A DNA stretch of 34,511 nucleotides from Welwitschia mirabilis (GCA_051453625.1 JBOZIK010000001.1:86668323-86702833), one strand, 5' to 3'; counted from the first letter of the stretch, positions 21,239 to 32,407 are shown. Notes: generated by a model not told the origin, from the sequence alone. Translations and numbers: made by a program.

Positions 21239-21492
21239 ACTCCCTTATGGTGTCTTGCTATCATCCTACACTTTCTACTATAAATAGGACCCTTCTCTTC
21301 TCATATTTCCATCTTNNNNNNNNNNNNNNNNNNNNNNNNNNNNNNNNNNNNNNNNNNNNNNNNNNNNNNNNNNNNNNNNNNNNNNNNNNNNNNNNNNNNN
21401 NNNNNNNNNNNNNNNACTCCCTTATGGTGTCTTGCTATCATCCTACACTTTCTACTATAAATAGGACCCTTCTCTTCTCATATTTCCATCTT
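21239..21492. repeat. Identical 77-bp sequences flanking a 100-N gap
   Basis: 21239-21315 and 21416-21492 are identical, and each abuts the gap (left copy ends at it, right copy begins at it). This is the expected result when two overlapping contigs are placed side by side without merging. The true sequence probably has one copy and no gap. Confidence 0.93.
21279..21286 (+). promoter_or_regulatory. LTR TATA box
   Basis: TATAAATA followed by GGACCC and a CTTCTC-rich tract, a classic plant core promoter arrangement. It would drive element RNA from about 30 bp downstream. The same sequence recurs at 21456-21463 because of the duplication around the gap. Confidence 0.6.
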
Positions 21493-21897
21493 AAGAAAGT
21501 TTAGACTACTGAATCTTACCATCTTAATCTCGGAGCTTGGATAAATCTTTGGAACCTTGGAGCTTGAAACCTTGAGAATCTTTGAATCTTCATATTTATT
21601 CAGGTATGGTTTATGGTTTTATGGCCTTTCATTTCATTCTCAAATGGCTTAAGGCCCTTCATTTTATTCTTGTATGTTCTTGCCTACTTGCATTTCTCTA
21701 TGTTGTCATGTTTTGCATTCCTTAAAGGCTTGATTATTTTTGTGTACTTGTTGAAAGCTTTTAAGTTCTATATGTAATTGGAATGTCATGTTTTGTTTAA
21801 GATTTCTCTATCTTGACCCTTCCCATCATGTTTTGAGCTAGTGACCATTTTTTCACCAATAATTGGAATATATTTTGGATTGCTGAATAAAATTTTT

Positions 21898-22076
21898 CCT
21901 AGAGAGTAAAGGGGTAAAAATTATTCCCTTTAGACATGTTAATTGAATTACCAAAAACTCCTCCATAAAGTAAAGGGGTAAATTGGCCCCTCTGAAGATG
22001 TGTATGTGAGCATCTAGATTACAATAATTCCTCCAAAAAGTGATGGGGTAAATTATCCCCTCTAGAGATGTGCAAC
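21898..22076 (+). repeat. Minisatellite in the gypsy LTR, three units
   Basis: Units begin at 21898, 21960 and 22030, each CCTnnA-AAAGTnATGGGGTAAA-like, then CCCCTCT and GATGTG. Unit length is 62-70 bp. An analogous GGAAGAGATGTAGGGG-type repeat lies at the same relative place in the LTR at 31049. Confidence 0.8.
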
Positions 22077-22673
22077 AAGATAAATTAAAAATGTTGCTGA
22101 TCATATTTTGTGATGCGCTTGGGTTGTTAAGTTTTGTTGGACATTACAAATCTCAAATTGTCTTGGTCACAATCGATTTTCTTGAGAATTCCTTCCTTGT
22201 CCTTGAAATTTCCATTTTTCATCTAAGCCTTTCCAGGGACCATACTGGGGATTGTTATGATTTCACAATTCTCATACCATATCATATGTTTAGGTTGAAA
22301 TACTAACATGGATTCAGGTTATTGAAAAAGAAGTTCTTGGTGCTGATGGATTGGAATACTTTGTTACTTATTTCATGCTTTATGTACTTGCAGTTGTAAC
22401 ATGTGAAAGAAAACTATTATTTATAAATGATATGTAAACATTGTAATTGTCCTACTATTCTTTGAAGCTATTTATAATTTGACTTATTCTTCATCATGTT
22501 ATTATCATGGTGGAATTGCCTCTTTATAATCAAATTTTGGTATTAGATTAAGATATCGTTAAAATCATGATAAAATTTTAGTCTGGTGATATTCGTGACA
22601 AGACATTTCAAACATTACGTTTAGTAACATTCATAGTTTTGGGCTAGAACCAGGACATTACAATGGTTTACTT

Positions 22674-22892
22674 ATGGAAGTTGAGACACCAGAACACTTT
22701 GAAAGGTATGAAATACAGTATTGAAAGATATTGCTCATCTATGAAACTCTTCAAGATGAGGACAAAAAGGAAAAATTCATCAAACAAGTTAGTGCTTGCA
22801 TAAAAAGTATGAAAAGGAATATGAAAGATACTTTTCATGATGCAATGAATTACATGAAGATAGCAGTTCTGAAGAAGAGAATGTTACCTTAG
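22674..22892 (+). pseudogene. Possible coding fragment with one stop, unrecognised
   Basis: From ATG 22674 the frame reads MEVETPEHFERYEIQY, stop, KILLIYETLQDEDKKEKFIK, then QVSACIKSMKRNMKDTFHDA and MNYMKIAVLKKRMLP before a stop at 22890-22892. It is charged, helical and protein-like, unlike the surrounding frames. It follows the right border of the gypsy LTR and could be an element leader/gag piece or a host exon. Family not recognised. Confidence 0.3.
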
Positions 22893-25170
22893 TTTAATAT
22901 GAGTTTTTAAAATAAAATGGATTTAATTTCATCTATTCTTTGACATATTGAAACGAAGACTTTTGAGTGCTAATTTTTTAACAAAAAGTGAGTTAATTAC
23001 ATTTTTAGATGTGAAAACCCTGCAATCTTTTCATGCATCTAAATGTAGTTATTAGAAATATTCCTTTATGCATGAACACAAGGAGATAATAAAATTGAAC
23101 AAAGCTCTTCCATTTCTAATTATTTATTATCTCTTGATGAAGNNNNNNNNNNNNNNNNNNNNNNNNNNNNNNNNNNNNNNNNNNNNNNNNNNNNNNNNNN
23201 NNNNNNNNNNNNNNNNNNNNNNNNNNNNNNNNNNNNNNNNNNAGTAATATCTGTTAACAAGATTTTGTAATTCTATATACATATTTACATGATGTAGAAT
23301 TTCATTAGGATGTACTTCTTATTAGAATTACAAAAGACGATGAATTCTAACTTTGTTAAAGAAACATATGCTCGATTCTATCACATCTTGAAGATAATTT
23401 CAAGCATCATAGAGAAAGAAATTGTTAAAAAAATGATTTAATGCAAATGATACAGAGACAATGCAAGAGAATGTAAATGATATGTGCACAAAGATCTAAA
23501 TAAAGTAGGAACCATGTATTCTCTTAATGCATTATATACTGCTTGTATTTGATTTTATGCATTACAAACATCATTAAGTTGGTTTATAATGTTGAAAATC
23601 TAGTTTAATACATGCATGAGCATTTTTCTAATAGTCCTCAAACATTAATGGGATTTCAATAATTTTTTCTAGACATCGTAGAAAAAAGATCTTATATGAT
23701 TGATATAAATGAATGTCATTGTATCTTTTTCCTTTACATCTTTTTAACAAGTATAAATCCTTGATGAGATATTTTTATAGTTTAAGATATCCCATATTAA
23801 GAAATCTACTAGAAAGAATGTTGGATTTAATACATTTGCTAAAATTTGATCAATGTGAGAGGAAATGAACATGATAATTTAGGTTGTTAAGAAAAGAGAT
23901 ATCCACATTTTAGAATTTATCTCTTCATGCATGCAAATTGCATGATGCATTAAGAAAATTTACTACCCAACAAGTGCATCCTAAGAAGATTATTTTGAGA
24001 AGTTTAATAGTATTCTTCTAGTGGATGATGATTATGGCCTATTGAGATCTGACTCCTTTAAATGCCTTTGGTTAAACTACAACTACTTGTTGTTTCCTTT
24101 GGATGTAATTAATTTTGATTCACATTTTATACATAGTAAACAGTTTGATATTGGTAAGGAACATTTTGATCTACAACTCAAAAATATAAAATTAAATATT
24201 CAAGATTTTTCTTAGACCTATGTCATGAAATTATAGATTGATTTAACTCCTCTCTTCTCATGAAGGTAATCTATATAGTGAATTCAATTTTTTGATTATT
24301 GGTTTTTAAAGTAAATACATAAAGGATATCATAATGGACCTTTGTAAAGAAGTCATGATACATGGTGTTCAAATCAATGGTATTCCAGATAAAAATGCAT
24401 TAGTATGTCAACCATCTCATTTTGCAATTAACTATTTGATCAAGTAAACTATTTAAAAAATCCTCAAGAATTGGAAGATATACAAAGGCTATGATGAAAG
24501 CTTCATGGAAGTGTAATTTCATAGACAGTGATAAGAGAGGACTTCAAATTCTACAAGATATATCAAATTGTGACATTGGATTCAATTAAAAATGAAAGGT
24601 TATTTAGTCTTTTGTAATATACTAAGTCAAAGCTATGGAATTGACTAGATATAAATTTTAAAATAACCATTTATATATCAAAATTTTTTTGGAACATTAT
24701 TATTTCTAATATGAGCATTTCGCAGTCAAGTCCTAGGTTGGCGTGGGCTAACTAATGATACTTGTATGTCCAAGCAAACTAACAAACTAATAACACTTCC
24801 AAGTGTGAAAAATTTTTCCCATAAATTAACATCTATTAGAAAAAAAGAAGATCATGACACACGATAGTTCAAATAAATAAGATTATTAGAAATATCAATC
24901 ATTTGCTAAATCCTCAAGTTACTTTGAAAAATGGCATATAAAAACACGTGTTGACATTGGAAACATCACTGAGCTCATTTTTCTTAAACTATTCCTCCTT
25001 TTGTGTTGGAAAATGGAGAAAGATTTGGTTAAGATATCTTGCAAGCTTACTATCATAGGTCATATTTTCTGCAAAATAACACTAATAAACAAATGAGACT
25101 AACAAACCCACACCTCCAATAAGCATGCGTTACCTTAACACTAACATCTCCTTTGTTAATCCTAAAAAGA
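22893..25170. other. AT-rich region, no gene recognised
   Basis: Contains a 100-N gap at 23143-23242. Only short frames occur (for example 24021-24215) and none carries a known motif. TATAAAA at 24937-24943 next to CACGTG at 24945-24950 looks like a promoter pair but is 600 bp from the next gene. Confidence 0.45.
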
Positions 25171-25176
25171 AGCGCT

Positions 25177-25184
25177 TATAAAAC
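25177..25184 (+). promoter_or_regulatory. Candidate TATA box for the 25550 gene
   Basis: TATAAAAC in an otherwise rising-GC stretch, 366 bp upstream of the ATG. This would imply a long 5' leader, or an intron in it. Weak support; no experimental start site. Confidence 0.3.
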
Positions 25185-25549
25185 TTAAAAAACATGAAGA
25201 AACTTTGGTCAGAATGAGTCCTCAACCCAAACTAAACATACAAAGGGGGAACAAAAGAATTCGCAGGGCCCATGGACGATTATTCAGACTTCCGAAAACG
25301 ACAGCAAAATCGGAATAAATCCGGACTGCACATGGCCCTCTGCCTTCTGCAATGTCCGACTCACACTCCACAGGAAATGTCCCCGTAACGTCTCTGCGAA
25401 GCCAAAAATCCGAAAATCCGCTCTGCAATTTTCAAAAAAACTTTCTGATGTCCCACCTCTACACGCACAATCATCTCTCCTCTTCTTATCCTTGCGCTCT
25501 GCACACATGAACAAACACGCAGGAAATCGTCCTCTCCTTTGCTTCTGCA

Positions 25550-26239
25550 ATGGGAAACTGCAACAGCAATTGCTCTTGCAGGGAAGACAAATCCGTTGAT
25601 GCTCGCACTCCTCGCCGAAGCTCAAAGAGTCACGAGAAGAAAGGTCATCCTTCTTCGGAGAACCTTACACAGGAGAAACACGTAGTCGTTCAGGAGACTT
25701 TGCGCCGACGATCGCCGAAGAAAAGTGAGAATTCGTCGAAGGAGCTTGTTGCCGAAAGATCTGTGAAGGGAAAGTCGGAAATTTTGGGGAAGAAGCATCC
25801 TATTTCGGACGGATTTGCAGAAGAGATAAGCCTCAAAGGAGCGGACGTTAGTAGAACGGAGAATGCAGAAGAGGTAAGCGTCGGAGGAGCGGATGTTAGC
25901 ACAACGCCGAATGCGGAAATGTCCCGCAAAATACATCGTGCAAAGGCGTTTAGATTTCCGGATTCGAAATCCGTTTGCGCGAAGCGAGAAGAAGGCCCAG
26001 ACGTCCGAAACAGCAGCGGGAAAGAACCGCGATTCCTTTCGAAAGGCGCAGAAAGCTCCAGTTCCTGCAAAGTGGAAGAAAAAGAGACACAGGAATTGGA
26101 AGAGAAGTGCGAAAATCCTCGGTCTGAAACCCTAACTAAGCTTCCGCCGCTGACCTCGGTAGCGGCTTCATCAAGTGAACCTCCTCCTATAGATTTGGAG
26201 AATCCTATGATCACTTTAGAATGTTTCATTTTTCTCTAG
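25550..26239 (+). CDS. Acylated-type (MGNC) charged protein of unknown function, intact
   Basis: The 229-residue frame starts MGNCNSNCSCREDKSVDART. Gly2 with Ser6 fits plant N-myristoylation, and Cys4, Cys8 and Cys10 are candidate palmitoylation sites, suggesting plasma-membrane attachment. The middle (residues about 15-210) is Ser/Lys/Glu-rich and probably disordered, with basic patches and a tandem 16-residue repeat (residues 90-121). It ends with a short ordered tail, PPPIDLENPMITLECFIFL, hydrophobic and carrying a last Cys. No catalytic domain is visible. It is the only long uninterrupted frame in the window and lies in a clearly GC-richer island, with ATG context TGCAATGGGA. Open antisense frames across the same bases lack any signature. 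Function unknown; a membrane-anchored signalling or scaffold role is only inferred from the N terminus. Confidence 0.8.
   Translation: MGNCNSNCSCREDKSVDARTPRRSSKSHEKKGHPSSENLTQEKHVVVQETLRRRSPKKSENSSKELVAERSVKGKSEILGKKHPISDGFAEEISLKGADVSRTENAEEVSVGGADVSTTPNAEMSRKIHRAKAFRFPDSKSVCAKREEGPDVRNSSGKEPRFLSKGAESSSSCKVEEKETQELEEKCENPRSETLTKLPPLTSVAASSSEPPPIDLENPMITLECFIFL
25817..25912 (+). repeat. 48-bp in-frame tandem repeat in the MGNC gene
   Basis: Two units, 25817-25864 and 25865-25912, encode AEEISLKGADVSRTEN and AEEVSVGGADVSTTPN; a third starts as AEM. The length is a multiple of three, so the frame is kept. Divergence between units indicates an old duplication. Confidence 0.92.
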
Positions 26240-28658
26240 TTTTCTAAAACACGTTCTCCTTTTGGATTCCTCTGCAACAGAATTTTAGCGCTTCGTGTTT
26301 TTTGTTTTTCGTATATTGATCATAGATTCTTCTTCGTTTCAGAGGATATTATACTCGAGCACGGTGCATTTGAATGAATGCACGCAGCTTCACCTGAATC
26401 TTTTGCATTTTTTATTTCATAACATGGACATTCTTCAGTAGACCTCCAACCTTCAGATCACTGAGACATTTAGATTTCTCTGCAATCACGTTTGTTGCGG
26501 AGAAAGGGAAATGGAGTTAGGACTTCGTCACAGCAGACTGTCTGAAAGACACATCAGCAATCATTTCCCCAGGAGTGCAATGTATCTGTTACTCGACCAG
26601 TAGGGACTTGCACACTAGAAATTTCATGAAGTATTACTTTGATGGATAGAATAATGCAGGCGTGGAATGGTGCTCATGGCTAAATCCATGAGCAATGATG
26701 TCCAGTTTGGAGGGGCACAGATGGATCCTTATGTCTCCTTGTGACTTTGATGGAATATCAATAACTGGGTATGATGGCTTGTCAGAAAGCGTTGAAAATA
26801 TCGGACTGACGTCCTCTTTTTGTGGATTTTAATATCTTTGATGTGCTGGACGAGAGAAGCAGAAGTTTGCAGTGTGGTAGTATCACTGTGTCCGTACACC
26901 TTAATTGAGGTCACTAGTAACTAACACACTACCCTTGATTAGCGGTTGCTAATAGGAATTTAGTTTTTCTCATGCTACTTAACACAGTTAATTGATGTAG
27001 ATTGCTAGGACCCAACATCGGTTTGATGAAAGCACATTTTATTCCTTTTGAATCATCCACTGCTTTAGACACTTCTCACCGATTCTATGTGCTACACTTT
27101 GAAGAATATCCTTAGAAAGAACACAATTGCGACTGTAAGAGGAAAGGGATGCTGAAGCTAGAACACATATAGTTTAATTGTTATATTGATGTTAGAATAA
27201 GTATAGTTAATCGTTAAGTATTTAATAAAGTATAAAAGTGTGAAGCTCAATTTTGATCTTACATATAATATTAGCAATTAAATAGTCAGCAAAAGTGAAA
27301 AGTCGGCAATCTCAAAAAAAGAGTTGGGTTATCGAGTCGGAGACTAGACAGTAAAAAAATCGGCATTAAAAAAGCATTAAAAAATTATTTTTATTTAATT
27401 TCAACAATGTAAGATATTAGTGATTGCATTTTGGATATATGTAACCCTTTACTAATTTGATCAGAAATACTAAATGAATATTTTTTAAATGCATTTTGAC
27501 TCTTAAAAATTGAATCTTGAAGCATACAATTAAAAATTTTAAACCACAATTGACACATGATGATATGAATGACCAATTTAGAATTTGAACAGGTTATACA
27601 TTAAAACATGTTGTAAATTGATGGAAACATTAAAACATGAATGTTATAAATACTCTTTGACACAAACATAAATTTTCACTAATAACCCAAATACGGATAT
27701 ATAGTAACCTTGCCATGCATTAGAGGTTGTCAACAAGGATTAATTACCTATGACATATGCAATGGTGAAGAGTCACTTTACATCACACCATCATCTTCAC
27801 ACACGTCATTAAGGGAGTTGAAGTCACTAGGAAATACTCTCCTAATTTGGGTGAAGGAATACCTCTTATAATGGATGTAAAAACATCAAATATGCTTATA
27901 AATAAGAGGAATTTGGATTTGGTGTTGCACATGGTGAAAGCATGCCACTGGAATCTTAGTGAACTTGCAATTAATTTCTCCGCCTACTCCAGCTAACAAA
28001 GCACTCATCAAGCATCAAAGCTCAACATTAAGACATGTAAAGATCCTCCACCCAATTTAATTCAACGTCAACTCACCCACATACACAATGACCAAAGAAC
28101 AGTGTCCAAATAAGTATAGGATACAACTTGCATGATGTCTAATGTTAGCCCCAAATAAAGGCAGCAATATAAAACCTGCTCTAAAATAAGATTTTGATGG
28201 CCTATCTCCCTATTTTTTTTCCCTATTACTATTGTAGTTACCTCATGCAAACCATAAAGAAGAAAGATCTTCCAATTTGCGACTTTCTTATCATCTTGCT
28301 CAAAGACAAGATCATGACCCTACACAATCATAAGAATGCTACAAAGATTTCATGCATTGTAGCTTACAATAATGTTTCCACAAGAAGCTTCTTAGGTTCT
28401 ATTATTCATGAAAAACAAGGCTATATGACATCTATCAATCAAGAAGGTTAAGGTTAGGAAGGCATCCCTAAAAGCCCACCCAATAAAGAGTGGCATTAAA
28501 AAAGCTCATAAGCCTCTTCAAAGCAAATCATCTGCATTGTATAAGAGTTTAGGCAAGAAAGGATTGTGTACTAAGGAAGAGGTTGCTATGGGAGAAAGAT
28601 AAATGAAAAAATTCTCATAAAGCATGCTTGCTCGCATAATCACATAGTCATATTTTAC
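26240..28658. other. 3' flank and intergenic, no gene recognised
   Basis: 26240 to about 26900 stays somewhat richer in GC and may hold the 3' UTR of the MGNC gene; no clear AATAAA lies close to the stop. Beyond 27180 the sequence returns to AT-rich. Frames at 26729-26914, 27391-27576, 28068-28250 and 28194-28451 show no protein signature. Confidence 0.45.
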
Positions 28659-28765
28659 TCACTCATGTAATCATGTTTTGCTATTCTAAGAAAGCTCACT
28701 CACGTAATCACGTTTTGCTATTTTGAGAATGCTCACTCATGTAATTGCATTCTACTTTTCTAACA
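28659..28765. repeat. 37-bp minisatellite, about three units
   Basis: Units at 28659-28695, 28696-28732 and 28733 to about 28765 follow the pattern TCACTCATGTAATCATGTTT then TGCTATTCTAAGAAAGC. A more decayed unit may precede at about 28632. Confidence 0.85.
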
Positions 28766-29109
28766 AAAAACTTAACATAGAAATGTCGAACACATAAATG
28801 ATTTCGATTCACTATTAAAAAAAAAGTTATTTGGAGTGATGCAATTATTTTGTTATTTTTCTGTGAGTTGGTGATTAGTCATTCTCTGTTCAAGTGGCAA
28901 CTAGTCATCGCAAGTCTCTGGTTTAGTGCCTTGTGACTTTAAAAAAGTCGTTTTGAAAAAGGAAGGTAACTATTACCTAGATGGTGATTAGTTGTCATTT
29001 CTTTAATCACTGCATAATATTGGAGATGTTTTCTAATAGAATATTTAGATGTGTTAGTAGAGTTCGAAATATAATATAGGAAGAATGATTTTCTTACATC
29101 GACTCTTCA

Positions 29110-29855
29110 ATCATAGTCATCCTTATCAAATCTGGTATAGTTTGTTCCACCAAATTTTATTGGATTTAAGAAGGTATCAGTTTTGAGAAATGTAAATAAT
29201 TAATAGATAAAATCAAATGGGAAGCACTTGAACCCTTAACCACAACAAAACATAAAAGTATTGTAGATATAATACATAAAAAAAAAATCAAACTAAAAGA
29301 TAAAGGAAACACCTACATTTATTTAACCCATGATTTTTGCAAAACCTAACTAGAAAAATGCCAAGAAATTAAAGAATTAGAGTTGCAATTTTTGTCCATC
29401 TTTCTTATGTTATAATTAAATTCCAAAAGGATTGCAAGAGTTGTTATTCTTGAAATAATGTATGGTCTGGTCCTAATTTTTTTATTATTTAATTCTTTTT
29501 AGTGAAAGACAAGGTTTTTTGAGAAATTTAGAATAATCAAAACAAAAAATCCTTATAAATAAATGATATACTATTAATACTTAGTGAAATTATAAAAACA
29601 TTGCAATAAAGTTACACTTAGAGACTAGTTTCTATTATAGTGTTCTCACAATAGTGTATTATCTCTAAGCATAATTTTTAAGGGTAATTTTACTTCAAAT
29701 GTCATACTTGAGTAGTTTCAATAATTTTATGTTGCTCTTCACATTATATAGGTTATTGAGTTTACTAAAAGAAACAAATTTGGTGGAACAAATTTTCATC
29801 ACTTTTGATAGTAAAGCACCTTTTGACAGTACCTCCTTTGATGAGGATGATTATA
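29110..29855. repeat. Inverted repeat pair about 0.6 kb apart
   Basis: TTTGTTCCACCAAATTT (29141-29157) is the exact reverse complement of 29776-29792. Similarity extends outward: 29110-29131 (TCATAGTCATCCTTATCAAA) matches the complement of about 29837-29855, with roughly 35 extra bases in the right arm. It may be terminal arms of a small transposon or two inverted fragments of one older repeat. No target duplication was identified. Confidence 0.55.
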
Positions 29856-30270
29856 AGTGAATGCAAAGGAAAGTTGTTATCCCAACCAAGTAGACTTCAA
29901 TTACTCAAATTATGTTTTCAATTTTTGTCTTTATATTTGATGGCTTACTGTAAAGCCCGTATTTCATTTGTGAATACAATTAAAAAGCTAGAAAGAGACT
30001 TCTTGTGAAAACCTTTGAATCATTGTAATCTCCATATAGTTAGTTGGAATAATTTATGTGACACATGGAATAATGAGGTATTAAACATTTATTAGCATTT
30101 AATACAATTCTCTTAGATAAATTAAGCTATTAGCTCATGAATGATGACTTACCTTGGATAAATCTTATGCAGAATAAATATTTTATATGGCCAAGCTTTC
30201 TCTACCAATTTTTAATGTATTAAAGACATTAGCCTCATTTGGAAAGGGTTTGAAAATACTAAACCTTGAT
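29805..30270 (+). pseudogene. LINE (non-LTR) reverse transcriptase C-terminal fragment, decayed
   Basis: From 29805 the frame contains CKGKLLSQPSRLQLLKLCFQ, then YLMAYCKARISF and IKKLERDFL. This matches the plant L1-type pattern WKGKxLSxxGRxxLIxSVL... IPxxxxxxIxxIxRxFLW. After a stop, HIVSWNNLC fits the LVSWDKVC motif. In a shifted frame NDDLPWINLMQNKYF and DISLIWKGF fit the zf-RVT region. Multiple stops and at least one frameshift make it non-functional. The catalytic RT domain is not present upstream, so it is 5'-truncated or rearranged. Confidence 0.7.
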
Positions 30271-31048
30271 TTCTTCAATATTTTACTAAGTATAATATTT
30301 TTGAACTAGATTATCCTATTTCATGACATTAAGGTACTCTCGCTTGCATGTTAGATGTAAGCATGAAGATTATATTTAATGACAATAAATATGCAAAATA
30401 CAAGAATAAAATGTTTTTCCAATAAGTCCTTTTAAAGAAAGATTTCAACTAATGTTAACCTTGTTGAGAGAAGTCTTATCTATAAGGATAATTATCCCTT
30501 CTATTATTAAGAAAAAGCAACACTAAATTGTTTATTTGTTCATTATCCATTTGCTTTAGACATTTGGACATATTTTAAGCATGCATTTCAATATTTCTTT
30601 ATATGTTGATAGCCATATGGAAACACAAGAATCTTAGATATTCAAGAAAAAACATCTTTTTATATCCCACATTTTGTAATCTTTAATTAGTAATCATAAT
30701 GACATGATTTTGAAAGTCTCTATATTATGTGAGACATTTTGATATTAAATTTTAATGAAAGTCTTTTTTTTTTCCTTTAATGAGAATTAATGTGTAGTGT
30801 TAAAATTAATAATGTATTATATTTCTTATGCCAAAGATATATTTTGAATTATAGGTACTCATAAGGTCTAACTAATTAATCTTAGTGTTGGAATTTTATT
30901 ATTTTAAATAATAATAATTATTATTATAAGAATTTTAGTACTAAATAAACATATTTATGATAAGACATGTATATACATGGTTAAATATTTAAATTAAAAA
31001 ATTCACATAAAGGTGTAGAATAAAAATAAAACGTCTACAAAAATGGCA
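30271..31048. other. AT-rich region, no gene recognised
   Basis: Very AT-rich, with runs such as ATTATTTTAAATAATAATAA near 30898-30920. No frames of interest. Confidence 0.5.
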
Positions 31049-31619
31049 TGTAATATCCTTATTTTAATCATTTATTCATGTGCTTATTTAAATCTAAAAA
31101 TAAAAGGAAAAAAACTAAAATTACTTGGTAAAAGTAAAAGAATAATAAAAAAGTAAGAGTATTATGTTCAACTATGACATTTTCTTACATTAAATTATGC
31201 CATTTTTCTGACATTCAATTATAACATTTCTTCCTTGTGATTTATGTTGTTGATGTGATAGATCATGAAGAATGTACAATAAGGACATGCACTCTTATTC
31301 ATAAACCAAAAAGGATAAATGAGTAGATTTTTTTTCTATCATGACTTTTATTCTTATTGATATTTGTGAAAATATTTGATGCATAAAATATTATTTTTCT
31401 TGTTGTGTTACATGGTAATTTTGAACTTGGGGCATTTATTTTTCCAATGTGTTTTAAATATGTTTTGGATTAATTATGATCCTATGAAATATTAAGAAGG
31501 GACTAGCATGAGGAAATAATGCATGCAATTAATCTTTCTAATTAAAGCAAGAAAATTACTCATCCAATTAGGTGCATAAGTCAAATAAAATTTCCTTCTA
31601 TCATTCATACATTACTTTT

Positions 31620-31868
31620 ACTTTTTACACAAGCTCTTTTAACTTCCTATTAATCAATCTTATCACTAGTTATTCATATGTTAATGTCACTTCTACACAA
31701 GCTCAGTCAACTTGTTCTTGATCAATCTTGTCATTGCCATTCACATGTCCATATCACTTTTATATAAAATCCATCTAACTTATCATTGATCCATCTTATT
31801 ATTGTCATTCATATGTCTATATCACTTTAGACAAAGTCCATTATTTGTCATTAATTAATATTATTAAC
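31620..31868 (+). repeat. About 68-bp minisatellite in U3, four units
   Basis: Units start at 31620, 31689, 31756 and 31824 (lengths 69, 67, 68 and a partial). The pattern is ACTTCTACACAAGCTCAGTC, then TTGATCAATCTTGTCATT and CATATGTCNATATC. Sited 90 bp upstream of the TATA box, where LTR enhancers usually lie. Confidence 0.88.
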
Positions 31869-31954
31869 TAAAAGATATTTCTTTACTTTATGGGTAAAAT
31901 AATATGGGTGGTCGTTATCTAATTATATCAAAGATATTTGATACACCATTTATC

Positions 31955-31962
31955 TATAAATA
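31955..31962 (+). promoter_or_regulatory. LTR TATA box
   Basis: TATAAATA followed by a pyrimidine-rich start region, like 21279-21286. Confidence 0.55.
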
Positions 31963-32233
31963 TAGTCCTCTTTTTTCTTCTCAAACTAGTATTCTTTAAG
32001 CAAGTTTATGCTACCAAAATTTCTTCTCAATCTTTCTTCCTCTTAAGTATGTAGTTGGAGCTTGGAGCTTGAAAGCTTAAAGCTAGGATCTTGAAGCTTA
32101 ATACTTCATCAATCTTCTTCAAGGATCACTAATCTTTTTCCCTTTACATAGGTTATTCTTTCATAAGAATTTTAGCTCCATTTCTTACATTAGACCTATG
32201 TAGATGATCGTTGTGTTAATATAGTATTTGTAT

Positions 32234-32407
32234 TTTCCCTCCCATTAAGTAATACTAAGATAAGGAAGAGATGTAGGGGATATCTTTACATGCTTAATTA
32301 ATGGGATTACCAATGGATACTTTCTCTCCCATTAACGTAGACTAAGGTAAGGAAGAGAGTTGAGGGACCTCTTAACATGCTTAGCTTCTATGTTCTAATG
32401 GATATTT
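32234..32407 (+). repeat. About 87-bp tandem repeat, two units
   Basis: Units at 32234-32320 and 32321 to about 32407 share TTTCYCTCCCATTAA, a CTAAGRTAAGGAAGAG block, an ACATGCTTA block and an AATGGATA block. Confidence 0.82.

Larger units (their letters stand above)
20785..22532 (+). mobile_element. Ty3/gypsy-type LTR (TGTCACGTCC start)
   Basis: It begins TGTCACGTCCAG, a common start of plant gypsy LTRs, after a purine-rich tract. It contains a TATA box (TATAAATA) with a CT-rich downstream region, then GGAGCTTG-type repeats and a three-unit minisatellite. The right border is uncertain: AATCA at 22528-22532 precedes another PBS-like TGGTATTAGA (22538), while GACATTACA at 22654-22662 would also be a typical end. 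It includes a false 100-N gap at 21316-21415. No target duplication was found. Confidence 0.5.

Noticed and set aside
24021-24215. 64-codon frame
   Set aside because: AT-rich composition, no motif, no flanking gene structure.
24937-24950. TATAAAA next to a CACGTG G-box as a gene promoter
   Set aside because: More than 600 bp from the nearest coding start, with an AT-rich interval between; chance occurrence is likely.
25284-26229. Antisense open frames of 60-179 codons over the MGNC gene, and an 80-codon sense frame at 25893-26135
   Set aside because: They mirror the GC-rich codon pattern of the plus-strand gene and lack any start context, motif or ordered segment.
28632-28765. CRISPR-like repeat array
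   Set aside because: Units are directly adjacent without spacers; it is a plain minisatellite in a plant genome.
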